Part shown: positions 25,601-31,300 of the stretch, piece by piece
Layout: each line of letters opens with the position of its first letter
How positions within the stretch are numbered: position 1 is the stretch's first letter
Source: Anthonomus grandis grandis
Taxonomy: Eukaryota > Arthropoda > Insecta > Coleoptera > Curculionidae
Direction of reading: 5' to 3'
Length of the DNA stretch: 64,000 nt
Assembly: GCF_022605725.1 (NCBI RefSeq)
Contig: NC_065551.1
Location: 31,000,001 to 31,064,000 of the forward strand
Notes under the pieces: generated by a model
Seen by the model: the letters and a program-made list of their open reading frames with translations, nothing else
The model's database searches: none
What the model was told of the DNA's origin: nothing
Program-made: the position numbers and the translations under genes

Positions 25601-25706
25601 TTTAAATTACGTACCCTAATCGTCTATCATTTATCGTGCAAACGTTTTCTTCATCATTTAACTGCTTTAGTTCATCATTTCTAGCACTTTCAGATATCTT
25701 AGCCAT
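1496..25706 (-). CDS. GGT: Gamma-glutamyltranspeptidase (glutathione hydrolase), 3' incomplete, eight exons visible
   Basis: GGT cleaves the gamma-glutamyl bond of extracellular glutathione and transfers the group to water or an acceptor. It is a type II membrane protein that autocleaves into large and small subunits. Exons join in phase: 22957-23138 or 25615-25706 (alternative N-terminus), 21175-21423 (membrane anchor), 6934-7154, 2542-2734, 2285-2482, 1743-1992 and 1496-1686. Family hallmarks in order: a single membrane segment (IIGAVAVLVVLGILVVAYY), RAAVCADS, NGTAADAAIATLFC, SMGLGGGFLMTIY, NAREKAPLA with the substrate-binding Arg, GVPGELRGYWELH, LYNGTLS, GIITAEDL, YTAPPPGAGAILSFIL, YHRMIEAFKYAYAKRTELGD, then HGTAHISIIDQNGDA. 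The Thr of GTAHIS matches the nucleophile that starts the small subunit. The rest of the small subunit lies off the left edge. No stop or frameshift is seen, so the gene looks functional. The 14-kb intron 7155-21174 contains Nupr1 and two transposons. Confidence 0.96.
1743..1992 (-). CDS. GGT: GGT exon: YTAPPPGAGAILSF and YAYAKR region
   Basis: The acceptor is TTTTTTAG, the donor GTATGT. The exon encodes AQWMDPVSVKF, the conserved YTAPPPGAGAILSFILGILD and a helix with YHRMIEAFKYAYAKRTELGD. This is the C-terminal part of the GGT large subunit. It joins the preceding exon through a split Asn codon (AA|T). Confidence 0.96.
2285..2482 (-). CDS. GGT: GGT exon: LCRTLSIIADNGGDDLYNGT and GIITAEDL
   Basis: The acceptor TATTTAG lies just before 2482 and the donor is GTTAGT. 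The exon encodes EWFEEKNGDY, LCRTLSIIADNGGDDLYNG and GIITAEDLQQY, all conserved in the GGT large subunit. It joins through split codons on both sides (AA|G and AA|T). Confidence 0.95.
2542..2734 (-). CDS. GGT: GGT exon: GVPGELRGYWELH
   Basis: The acceptor is TTATAG and the donor GTAAAA. The exon encodes PLAIGVPGELRGYWELHKKF, the glycine-rich conserved block following the AREKAP segment. An in-frame Met upstream of it is intron sequence, not the real start. Confidence 0.95.
2735..4567. other. GGT intron sequence with AT-rich tract
   Basis: No coding signal. It contains the perfect hairpin at 3445-3488 and a pure A/T region of roughly 80 bp near 3784-3870, made of TATATATTT-type runs. A short plus-strand ORF at 4006-4233 has no recognisable motif and AT-driven composition. 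Confidence 0.6.
3445..3488. repeat. Perfect 20-bp hairpin with 4-nt loop
   Basis: CACAGATTTAACGAGACAAA at 3445-3464 is followed by the loop CAAC and its exact reverse complement at 3469-3488. It shares CACAGATTTAAC(N)AG with the hairpin at 4568-4628. It is not followed by a U-tract and is far from any exon end, so a terminator is not the explanation. Confidence 0.85.
4568..4628. repeat. Perfect 23-bp hairpin, sister of 3445-3488
   Basis: TACCACAGATTTAACTAG plus CTAAC at 4568-4590 pairs exactly with 4606-4628 across a 15-nt loop. The outer stem CACAGATTTAAC is shared with the first hairpin, but the inner stem differs with compensating changes on both sides. This suggests a family of tiny palindromic elements. 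Confidence 0.85.
4960..5260 (-). pseudogene. Mariner-like transposase fragment
   Basis: Reading the minus strand in several frames gives FGDHIIAPLYLPG, then FPSRWIERRVKWSARSPDLS, then PCDFFWGHLK. These match the insect mariner/Tc1-type DDE core (GDHIIGP, RWIGRRGPxEWPARSPDLxPxDFFLWG). It is broken by stops and frameshifts, with no ends defined. The same family recurs at 8263, 37.9-38.5 kb and 63.45 kb. Confidence 0.8.
5270..6890. other. GGT intron sequence, nothing recognised
   Basis: AT-rich with many stops in all frames. No domain, TIR pair or tandem repeat that I can support. Confidence 0.5.
6934..7154 (-). CDS. GGT: GGT exon: large-subunit N-terminal core
   Basis: The acceptor TTTTACAG lies just above 7154; the donor is GTAAAC at 6933. 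The exon encodes DILEKNGTAADAAIATLFC, SMGLGGGFLMTIYKRDEKK and FLNAREKAPLAS. The Arg of NAREKAP corresponds to the glutamate-carboxylate-binding Arg of GGT enzymes. It joins to the membrane-anchor exon through split AA|A (Lys). Confidence 0.96.
7155..7960. other. 5'-side of large GGT intron, nothing recognised
   Basis: AT-rich intron. No ORF with motifs and no repeat structure that I can support. Confidence 0.5.
8263..8448 (+). pseudogene. Mariner-like transposase C-terminal fragment
   Basis: It reads LTDGLDDITPLDFFLWGYLN, then AKVYVNRPSNVADLKQRTRQ. LTPLDFFLWGYLK.xVYxxxP is the C-terminal DDE block of insect mariner/Tc1-type transposases. The N-terminal two thirds are missing or unrecognisable. 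It lies between the TIRs of the 7961-9332 element. Confidence 0.8.
8586..9239. mobile_element. 654-bp MITE with TA target duplication
   Basis: The ends are TACCGGGTGACA...TGTCACCCGGTA, flanked by TA at 8584-8585 and 9240-9241. The inverted similarity extends ~70 bp inward on both sides (AACACTTAATAACTTTTTTA). No ORF is present, so it is a non-autonomous Tc1/mariner-type element. It is nested in the right half of the element at 7961-9332. Confidence 0.85.
9553..13051 (+). mobile_element. 3.5-kb DNA transposon (element A) with SDGP/GHGKG transposase
   Basis: Imperfect ~30-bp TIRs begin GGGTCATTCT at 9553 and end AGAATAACCC at 13051, both with CCGG in the inner half. ATAT flanks both sides (9549-9552, 13052-13055), a possible target duplication. 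The 14-mer ATGTCACGTCCGTG occurs near both ends (9732-9745 and 12857-12870), possibly transposase-binding sites. It carries the broken transposase at 10097-12651. It sits antisense in the large GGT intron. Confidence 0.75.
10097..12651 (+). pseudogene. Frameshifted transposase-like ORF of element A
   Basis: Starting at ATG 10097, the coding sense runs through at least six frame changes to the stop near 12651. The N-terminus is strongly basic (KKICDRDLEKRREAKKLSMR). A Cys-rich middle follows (RICCDQFPKELC, LERECERCKD). Then come HMDFSGKYAS, RHDPAAICAHLDPLLQE, CSDGPSTQYRNK, FSEAGHGKGAPDGVGGCLKR, and an acidic C-terminal region ending LDPPEYLEKKDEYLFKNLS. The blocks DGPSTQYRNK and GHGKGAPDGVGG recur in uncharacterised multi-copy insect proteins that I take to be a DDE-type transposase family; I cannot name the superfamily. 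Several frame breaks fall at A-runs (near 10300 and 10678-10686), so some may be assembly errors rather than decay. Confidence 0.75.
13052..13536. other. Intergenic/intronic spacer between element A and Nupr1
   Basis: No coding signal. The Nupr1 3' UTR probably ends near its right edge. Confidence 0.5.
13537..13542 (-). promoter_or_regulatory. Nupr1: Candidate Nupr1 poly(A) signal AATAAA
   Basis: TTTATT on the plus strand reads AATAAA on the minus strand, about 375 nt after the Nupr1 stop. Another AATAAA lies near 13656, so the exact 3' end is uncertain. Confidence 0.4.
13918..14142 (-). CDS. Nupr1: Nuclear protein 1 (Nupr1/p8), single coding exon
   Basis: NUPR1 is a small, basic, intrinsically disordered chromatin-associated protein induced by cellular stress. 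This one is 74 aa from the first true ATG (14142) to TAA. It has the family signature: acidic/aromatic block HLDEYDRYNFEYDKYLY, then the conserved basic block GHSGKQRTKKEAEAHTNHFD, then PNGHTRKILQKLSN and a lysine-rich tail. Length is close to the ~80 aa of vertebrate NUPR1. The reading frame stays open 17 codons upstream but without another ATG, so 14142 is the start. It is intronless in coding sequence, complete, and lies inside the GGT intron on the same strand, between two transposons, with its own promoter. I am very sure of the family. Confidence 0.95.
   Translation of the reverse strand: MQNKAKISPEAESHLDEYDRYNFEYDKYLYAGHSGKQRTKKEAEAHTNHFDPNGHTRKILQKLSNTEANKKHKV
14225..14330 (-). promoter_or_regulatory. 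Nupr1: Nupr1 core promoter with TATA box
   Basis: On the minus strand TATAAATAG (14255-14263) lies in a CG-rich island (GCGCGACC, CGCGCAT, GGGCGTG) that stands out from the AT-rich surroundings. A second TATA-like CTATAAAACG lies near 14320. Transcription would start around 14225-14235, giving a short 5' UTR of ~90 nt. The TATA-type promoter fits an inducible stress gene (inference). Confidence 0.65.
14771..17460 (+). mobile_element. 2.7-kb DNA transposon (element B) with repeated subterminal motifs
   Basis: It carries a broken transposase-like gene (15146-16907) with an intron. Both flanks contain copies of a GGCAAAGGnnCCTATATCC-like motif. Left: CCTTTGTCCCATAT near 14881, GGCAAAGGGCTCCATAT at 14930, GGGCCTATATCC near 14964. 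Right: GCCTATATCC at 17190, GGCAAAGGTTCCTATATCC near 17212, GGCCCTATAT near 17250, GGATATAGCCCCTTTCGC near 17427. The outer ends GGGCG...(14771) and ...TGCCC (~17465) are tentative. I saw no clear target duplication. Confidence 0.65.
15146..16907 (+). pseudogene. Transposase-like gene of element B, with intron, nonsense and frameshifts
   Basis: Exon 1 is 15146-15240 (MNESITPSEPGKARRTPGDR, basic), donor GTTGGT. The acceptor TTTCAG ends at 15422 and exon 2 opens in phase with YDPPGPPEYPRCDHLNKSYK. Exon 2 has an in-frame TAA at 15514. It continues with FVDILQISRKRIQGLARKFL, GRIPVDRRGGARPNHF, a frameshift near 16110, then SYDCQKNLVLPKVQDQ, YYSRQIYIYNF, LCAEGCGGQNRNSI, FPITGHSLLPADRVFASIEK. After a stop at 16673, homologous sense continues in another frame (RGETSYNSDISTGKL, LPGQIPMGVALKAVK) to about 16907. 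The GCGGQNRN and GHSLLPADRVF blocks are typical of a multi-copy insect protein family that I regard as transposon-encoded. I cannot place it in a named superfamily. Confidence 0.75.
17465..18067. other. GGT intron spacer, nothing recognised
   Basis: AT-rich, without ORFs or repeats that I can support. Confidence 0.5.
18068..19872. mobile_element. Long-TIR element containing a LINE fragment
   Basis: CACGAACTTAATAAA at 18068 and its reverse complement ending at 19872 begin ~130-bp terminal inverted repeats. These share GACCACT..T.GGTGGC, GCCATTTT, GTGTCCTTT and ATGTTGGTCACTCT. A third, direct partial copy of the terminus begins at 19938. Between the arms is a minus-strand LINE fragment (18709-19655). 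No DNA-type transposase is visible, so I read it as a non-autonomous TIR element into which a LINE inserted. Confidence 0.7.
18709..19655 (-). pseudogene. 5'-truncated non-LTR (Jockey/CR1-like) reverse transcriptase fragment
   Basis: The minus strand encodes the C-terminal third of a LINE ORF2: CGVPQGTVMGPLLFIIYINS, then the active-site variant FADDTVVVY, WFKKSKLTLNGQK, IKYLGIIVDQHLKWD, LSIIYYSLVQSHLTYGLIGW, and a C-terminal FKYLAPKLYNIIPRPIQEK. There are frame changes near 19335 and 19110 and a stop near 18900, so it is dead. Truncation near 19655 fits 5'-truncated target-primed insertion. The 3' UTR probably ends near 18240-18260, where the plus strand has TTTATT (AATAAA). Confidence 0.85.
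19938..20160 (-). pseudogene. TIR copy fused to a LINE C-terminal fragment
   Basis: 19938-20005 repeats the 18068 terminus (CACGAACTTAATAAATATA ... CTACTAGGTGGCC). Directly adjoining, the minus strand from ~20150 to ~20000 encodes TSFNKLPAQIKTLPQKQFIS, then VKEMLSEGVFYSFDEFL. This resembles the extreme C-terminus of insect LINE ORF2 proteins (FNKLP.xIK...FY..xEF). The junction of these two units is a sign of nested or recombined elements. Confidence 0.6.
20161..21174. other. Probable decayed repeat, nothing firmly recognised
   Basis: The plus strand is rich in T-runs and has a 62-aa hydrophobic ORF (20558-20746) without motifs. The composition suggests the antisense of old LINE sequence continuing from 20160, but I could not identify a domain. 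Confidence 0.4.
21175..21423 (-). CDS. GGT: GGT exon: membrane anchor and start of ectodomain
   Basis: The acceptor CTTTCAG lies just above 21423; the donor is GTAAGT at 21174. It encodes THSIKR, a 20-residue hydrophobic segment (YIIGAVAVLVVLGILVVAYY), a Ser/Pro-rich stalk, then SSILRVFKRAAVCADSVVC, ASVGK. Basic residues before the membrane segment fit a type II orientation. Both candidate first exons join it through two bases plus T. Confidence 0.94.
21424..22956. other. GGT intron, nothing recognised
   Basis: AT-rich sequence between the membrane-anchor exon and candidate first exon 1a. No coding signal. Confidence 0.5.
22957..23138 (-). CDS. GGT: GGT candidate first coding exon 1a
   Basis: ATG at 23138 opens a frame to donor GTAAGT at 22956. 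It encodes a cytoplasmic tail with a basic Cys-rich stretch (IIRRTGSLRRRCRSNKG, CSQCLCGSTG) and an acidic end (YDDDVFEDGDDEEF). It leaves TT to complete Phe with the T that opens the next exon (GAA TT|T ACG CAT). Exon 1b ends in the same phase. Alternatively TTTAG inside the exon (about 23125) could act as an acceptor that joins in frame to exon 1b, making this an internal exon; that site has a poor pyrimidine tract. Confidence 0.8.
23139..24568. other. GGT intron or promoter region, nothing recognised
   Basis: It may include the promoter of exon 1a. I see no clear TATA box. An 87-aa plus-strand ORF (23604-23867) has no motif. Confidence 0.4.
24569..24750 (+). repeat. Deleted solo LTR copy E
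   Basis: It begins TGTAACGATATTGAACACAG, like the LTR starts at 47356 and 55308 (TGTAACGATAC). It contains CGACATCTTTGGAGACGTG and ends with AATAAATGTTTCTAGCAGTC, then AAGTGATCACG, matching the 3' half of the other copies. The TATATAAGGAGCCGC core found in copies B and C is deleted. It lies between the two candidate GGT first exons. Confidence 0.6.
24751..25614. other. GGT 5' intron, nothing recognised
   Basis: No ORF or repeat structure that I can support. Confidence 0.45.
25615..25706 (-). CDS. GGT: GGT candidate first coding exon 1b
   Basis: ATG at 25706 starts a 31-codon exon (MAKISESARNDELKQLNDEE, then NVCTINDRRLG) ending at donor GTACGT (25614). It leaves GG, which joins in frame to the T opening exon 21175-21423 (GG|T = Gly, then THSIKR). 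It is too short to appear in a long-ORF search. The tail is acidic and quite unlike exon 1a. The agreement of ATG, donor and phase supports it, though no transcript evidence is available here. Confidence 0.65.
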
Positions 25707-26400
25707 TGTGTTCAAATGAATTATTATTTTCACTATTATCACAAAAAACTTAATAACTTAATTTATTTACCGACTTTAAATGATTTAGCTGCATCCATAT
25801 CTACATATAACTAACGGAATACGACATTGGCGAAAATTTCCGATGTAAAGTCTCGTGAGAAAAAAAATGTGATCTAATCAGGAACATGAATTTTTTATAA
25901 AAATAAATAAACATTTTGCAAGTTACTATGAAAAAGAGCAAATAAACCTTAGGCCTATCATCAAATAAGGTAAATAAATAGAGCCATGGTAGTGACATAT
26001 ATGATTTTCGGTATGTTTATCTTGATTTTGCGTGATCTTATGTTTAACAGCAAGCTACTTTTTAATGTATATTTTACAAAACATGATAAAAAAAAACCAG
26101 GTTTTCATATTCCTTTGTTCACCGCAATACGTGTTTCATAAAAAAAATCGTTAAATTTGTTACCTTTTAGCATTACAGGTAACCAGTAAATCACGTTTAT
26201 TTTATGTAAAGCAAAACAGAAAATGTTACACATAAAAAAATTCTTAATCATCAGAGAAGCACAGAAAATATACAATGTGTTGATAAGGGTGCTATAATAA
26301 TTTAGGACTGTAATTCTATACTAAACGGGTTTTTAAAATTTTACGATTTAAAAATTGCGCTTGAAGGATTTGCAAAACTTCTCTACAAATAGAAGGTTAA
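25707..26400. other. Upstream region of GGT, no feature
   Basis: Possible promoter region for exon 1b. AT-rich, with no clear core promoter motif. Confidence 0.4.
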
Positions 26401-28362
26401 AGCTACCAGTTTTAGAAAAACAATAGAAGTTGATGATTTTATTTTGATTTTACAACATTCTTTGACGATCGCTAGGAAATATTCTCTCTCATTTATATAC
26501 ATCATAACTAAATCAGAAAAACATAATTTCAAGACGATCCAAGATGTAGCTGAAGTGTGAAATGCGGTAGAATGTAAAGAAGTGGACTTTTGACCCTGTT
26601 TTTGGCACATAACCCCCTCTGCGACCTAAGATTCTTTGACGATCGCTATGAAATATTCTTTCTCGTTTGTATACGTCATAACTAAGTTAGAAAAACATAA
26701 TTTCAAGACGATCCAAGATGTAACTGAAGTGTGAAATGCGGTAGAATGCAAATAAGTGGACTTTTGACCCTGTTTTTGGCACATAACCCCCTCTGGGTCC
26801 CAAGATTCTTTGACGATCGCTATGAAATATTCTCTCTCGTTTATATACATCATAACTAAGTCAGAAAAACATAATTTCAAGACGATCCAAGATATAGCTG
26901 AAGTGTGAAAAGCGGTAGAATTCGTAAAAATGAACTTTGGACCCTGTTTTGGGCACATAACCCCCTCTGGGTCCCAAGATTCTTTGACGATCGCTATGAA
27001 ATATTCGCTCTCGTTTATATACATCATAACTAAGTCAGAAAAACATAATTTCAAGATGATTCAAGATGTAGCTGAAGTGTGAAATGCGGTAGAATTCGAA
27101 AAAATGAACTTTTGACCCTGTTTTGGGCACATAACCCCCTCTGGGTCCCAAGATTCTTTGACGATCACTATGAAATATTCTCTCTCATTTATATACATCA
27201 TAACTAAGTCAGAAAAACATAATTTCAAGACGATCCAAGATGTAGCTGAAGTGTAAAATGCGGTAGAATTCGCAAAAATTAACTTTTGACCCTGTTTTGG
27301 GTACATAACCCCCTCTGGGTCCTAAGATTCTTTGACGATCGCTATGAAATATTCTCTCTCGTTTATATACATCATAACTAAGTCAGAAAAACATAATTTC
27401 AAGATGATCTAAGATGTAGCTGAAGTGTGAAAAGCGGTAGAATTCGTAAAAATGAACTTTGGACCCTGTTTTGGGCACATAACCCCCTCTGGGTCCCAAG
27501 ATTCTTTGACGATCGCTATGAAATATTCGCTCTCGTTTATATACATCATAACTAAGTCAGAAAAACATAATTTCAAGATGATTCAAGATGTAGCTGAAGT
27601 GTGAAATGCGGTAGAATTCGAAAAAATGAACTTTTGACCCTGTTTTGGGCACATAACCCCCTCTGGGTCCCAAGATTCTTTGACGATCACTATGAAATAT
27701 TCTCTCTCATTTATATACATCATAACTAAGTCAGAAAAACATAATTTCAAGACGATCCAAGATGTAGCTGAAGTGTAAAATGCGGTAGAATTCGCAAAAA
27801 TTAACTTTTGACCCTGTTTTGGGTACATAACCCCCTCTGGGTCCCAAGATTCTTTGACGATCGCTATGAAATATTCTCTCTCGTTTATATACATCATAAC
27901 TAAGTCAGAAAAACATAATTTCAAGATGATCTAAGATGTAGCTGAAGTGTGAAATGCGGTATAATTCGAAAAAATGAACTTTTGCTTCCGTTTTTGGCAC
28001 ATAACCCCTTCTGGGTCCCAAGATTCTTTAACGATCGCTAGGAAATATTCTTTCTCGTTTGTATACATCATAACTAAGTTAGAAAAACATAATTTCAAGA
28101 CGATCCAAGATGTAGCTAAAGTGTGAAATGCGGTAGAATTCGAAAAAATGAACTTTTGCCCTGTTTTATGCACATAACCCTCTCTGGGTCCCAAGATTCT
28201 TTGACGATCGGTATGAAATATTCTCTCTCGTTTATATACATCATAACTAAGTCAGAAAAACATAATTTCAAGATGATCTAAGATGTAGCTGAAGTGTGAA
28301 ATGCGGTAGAATGCGAAAAAGTGTACTTTTGACCCTGTTTCGGGTACATAATCCCATAATAC
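26400..28362 (-). repeat. 174-bp tandem satellite, 11 monomers, with duplicated trimer
   Basis: TTTGACGATCG-type landmarks start at 26461, 26635, 26809, 26983, 27157, 27331, 27505, 27679, 27853, 28027 and 28200: ten steps of 174 bp (the last 173). Because 174 = 3x58, one minus-strand frame stays open over several monomers (KLCFSDLVMMYINEREYF..., SWDPEGVMCPKQGQK). Monomers 26983, 27157 and 27331 are nearly identical to 27505, 27679 and 27853, showing a recent 522-bp duplication. I regard it as satellite DNA, not a protein gene: frames break between blocks and no family is recognised. Confidence 0.93.
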
Positions 28363-31300
28363 TATAAAAGCAAAAAGACCTCCACAAAAAGATTTCCACA
28401 TGCTTGGATTACTGCAAAAAAAACAATTGCTGCTTTTTTTCAGCATGTTTCTTCAAAAAACAGCCTTCTGCTCGTAAGACAGGATTTCCGTTTTATTGGT
28501 TTACTCTTGCTGAGAACTATTTCAGAAGTAAAGACTTTAAAGAAACTACTAAGATTGGTTGACTGTGTTTTCGCATCTATGAGTCTTTTTACTAATAAGA
28601 TTCATAGAAAGAATTTAAACAGAAACTGTGGTATCTGATAACTTAAAGCTTCTATGAGCAAAGTTCTTAAACAATCAGCTAAATTAATGAAGTTCTTTTA
28701 GCCAGATTGTCGCAATTTTAAGCTTCTTGATTCAATTCAATCACATGAGCTTTAGACCTTTGGTCCTTCAATCCACAATCTTTTAGGCAATTTGGAAAAT
28801 TCCAAAAAAAACTCATAGATTTAGTAATCGTTTAAATTTTGTTAGTACCTCCACCAAAGGATTTCTACGTGCTTGGATTTCTGGTAAAATAAACTTTTTG
28901 CATGGATTTATAGCAAAGGTAATAAGACACCTTTTTATATTTTTACATAAATAAATTATTCTTTAATTTGCATATCCGGGTCCTGTTATTTCATCCGAAA
29001 CATAATCGTAATTTAAACATTTCATTTATTTTAAATTACGACTTGAGCGTTCCCTAGCTCCTTCACCAATTCTTAATAGATCTCGTTCAGCTCCAAGGTA
29101 ATGGAATTGCTTATTAAATGAACAATAATTTATTACTTAAATATGATTAACATAAGAAACTTACCATCTTCTTCTTTTAATTGTGCCATCCACAAAGTCC
29201 AGCGAAGTAATGGTCATTTTCAGTTTTTTTTATCACAGATGTCCCTAGAGCTTAGTTTAGTAACGGTAATACCCCATTATGCCTTTTGGTGGCCTAAAGT
29301 TTCTTCAGCTAACCTACAAACATAAAACAATATTAATGTAAAAATTATTTAATAATTGAATCTTTAAGAGTTCTTCTTCTATCTCTAAGTAGCATCAAGG
29401 TTATAATATCTTGTCCATAAATTAAGTGTGTCCATACTTCTTGGTAATTATGTTATTTGTTATTTTTTAATGATTTCATTTATTTTTTCTTGCTCTTTTA
29501 TTTTTTAAAAGAGCATGAACTATTGTTATATAATTAATGAGAAAAGAATTAGTAAGGGATTTTTTGGATACTTTTGGTTATTCCACTGGTGTCAATGTTT
29601 TATTTAGACTTGCATTAATAAATTTATAATACTTGACGTCTTTTCCTATATACTGCATTTGTTCTGATATCTTTTATGTGGTTAAAATATAGATCATCAA
29701 AGCCTTTTAATATGGTTCTTTAGATATATTTTTACCTGGACATATTTAAATGGAAAATGGATAAAATTTTAGTAATTTTTATTTAACTTATCTGACGGAA
29801 GCATTTTGATTAATCTTCTTTGCAATTGTATTAGTAAATAATGTCAACGCTTAAATAATAATTTAATAGCCTTGACCAATAAATAAGCTCTAAATTCATA
29901 TTTGCTTAAACGTACAACGCGTCAAGTCATAATTCATAAATTCGAGAGACACCATTGGGATTTCGAGGTCGAAAGTCGATTAAAAAATTTGCGTAATTTG
30001 GTGCTTATTAAAATACCGTTTTTAAAAATCCGGAGATATTCAACAAGGAAATAAAGAATCCTTAAGTCGCTCTTTTAATGCAGATACGAAAGTTTTAGGT
30101 CGATCTGTATCTCGATTCTCCATTTCGCATCTAGACTATAATTAGGTACCAGAGTATCCCATATCTTAGCACGCGATCTCATGTTAAGTACGACAATTAT
30201 TATTCCATCCACATTCACATAGATAGAGTGCTTATGTTTCGATTTATTCGTATGCAGATATTTAGTTTAGTGATAAAATGTAAGTGTATATCGCAGTGAT
30301 ACTGAACACAAGAGTAAATTGTGAATGTGAGTTGTGAATTGAAAGTAAAAAATGAGCCACAGAGATATCTCCTAAGATGTTACACACGTGTATAATATAG
30401 AAGCGTTCGAATTATTTTATCAAAACTGCAAAGATAATGCAATGAGAGTGATTTAATAGAAGTAAGGTGCCATAAAAATAAAGACTCAAAGTTATTTTGT
30501 TATTTTTTTAAGGTAGTTGTAATATAAGGGACAAAATATAAATTAGAAAAAAATAAAGTGTCCCAATAGGTCAATAGAGCAGAAGATGCCCTTAACTATT
30601 TTAATAAGTTAATCCCCGAAAGTAAAAGAAGTTTGTTTTGTTTAAAGATTACAGGAGGATCACAAAAAGAGGAATTTGCAAGGTGAAAATCCAACTTAAA
30701 ATTTGAAAAGCGATTTTCATTAAACTGGAACTAACAGGAAATAACTTAAGATTTGTGATATAAACTTAAATAATTTAATAATAATCGTGCCATATTCATA
30801 AATTGTTAAGTGAGGAATTCGACCCATATATGTACGTCTAAATAAATATTCATCTACATACCTCATATTATAAAAATGGGCAGAACAAAAACTAAATCAT
30901 ACATAACCGAAAACTCTACTAGAAATGACTGTGAGTTACGATTTTTTTTTATTAAAATACCACCACGTTATTTTAATACGTCTTACTAATTCAATTGACT
31001 AGTTTTAATGGGTAAATAATCATATTCAAATAATTTACAATGGTCTAAAGCAATAAAAAAATCTTTCGTCTGGTAGAAGACAATAGATTTATGATGCAAC
31101 TATCAAAAATTATCTATAATGTAATCAATTATTTGCCATTCAGAATTTTTGTTTACATTTTTTTTAATTATGCGTTTTTTAACCGTTGGTCATCATAAAA
31201 CAAATAAAAATACAAACAAATCACTGAAAAATTTTAATTTATTTCAAATTATCACACGTAATGTATAATAATAACATTATTACTAGCAATTTTCACACTG

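Noticed and set aside
26626..27924. Minus-strand ORFs of 81-142 aa encoding a repeated peptide
   Set aside because: They are the by-product of a 174-bp satellite whose period is divisible by three. Frames break between blocks and there is no start context or known family.
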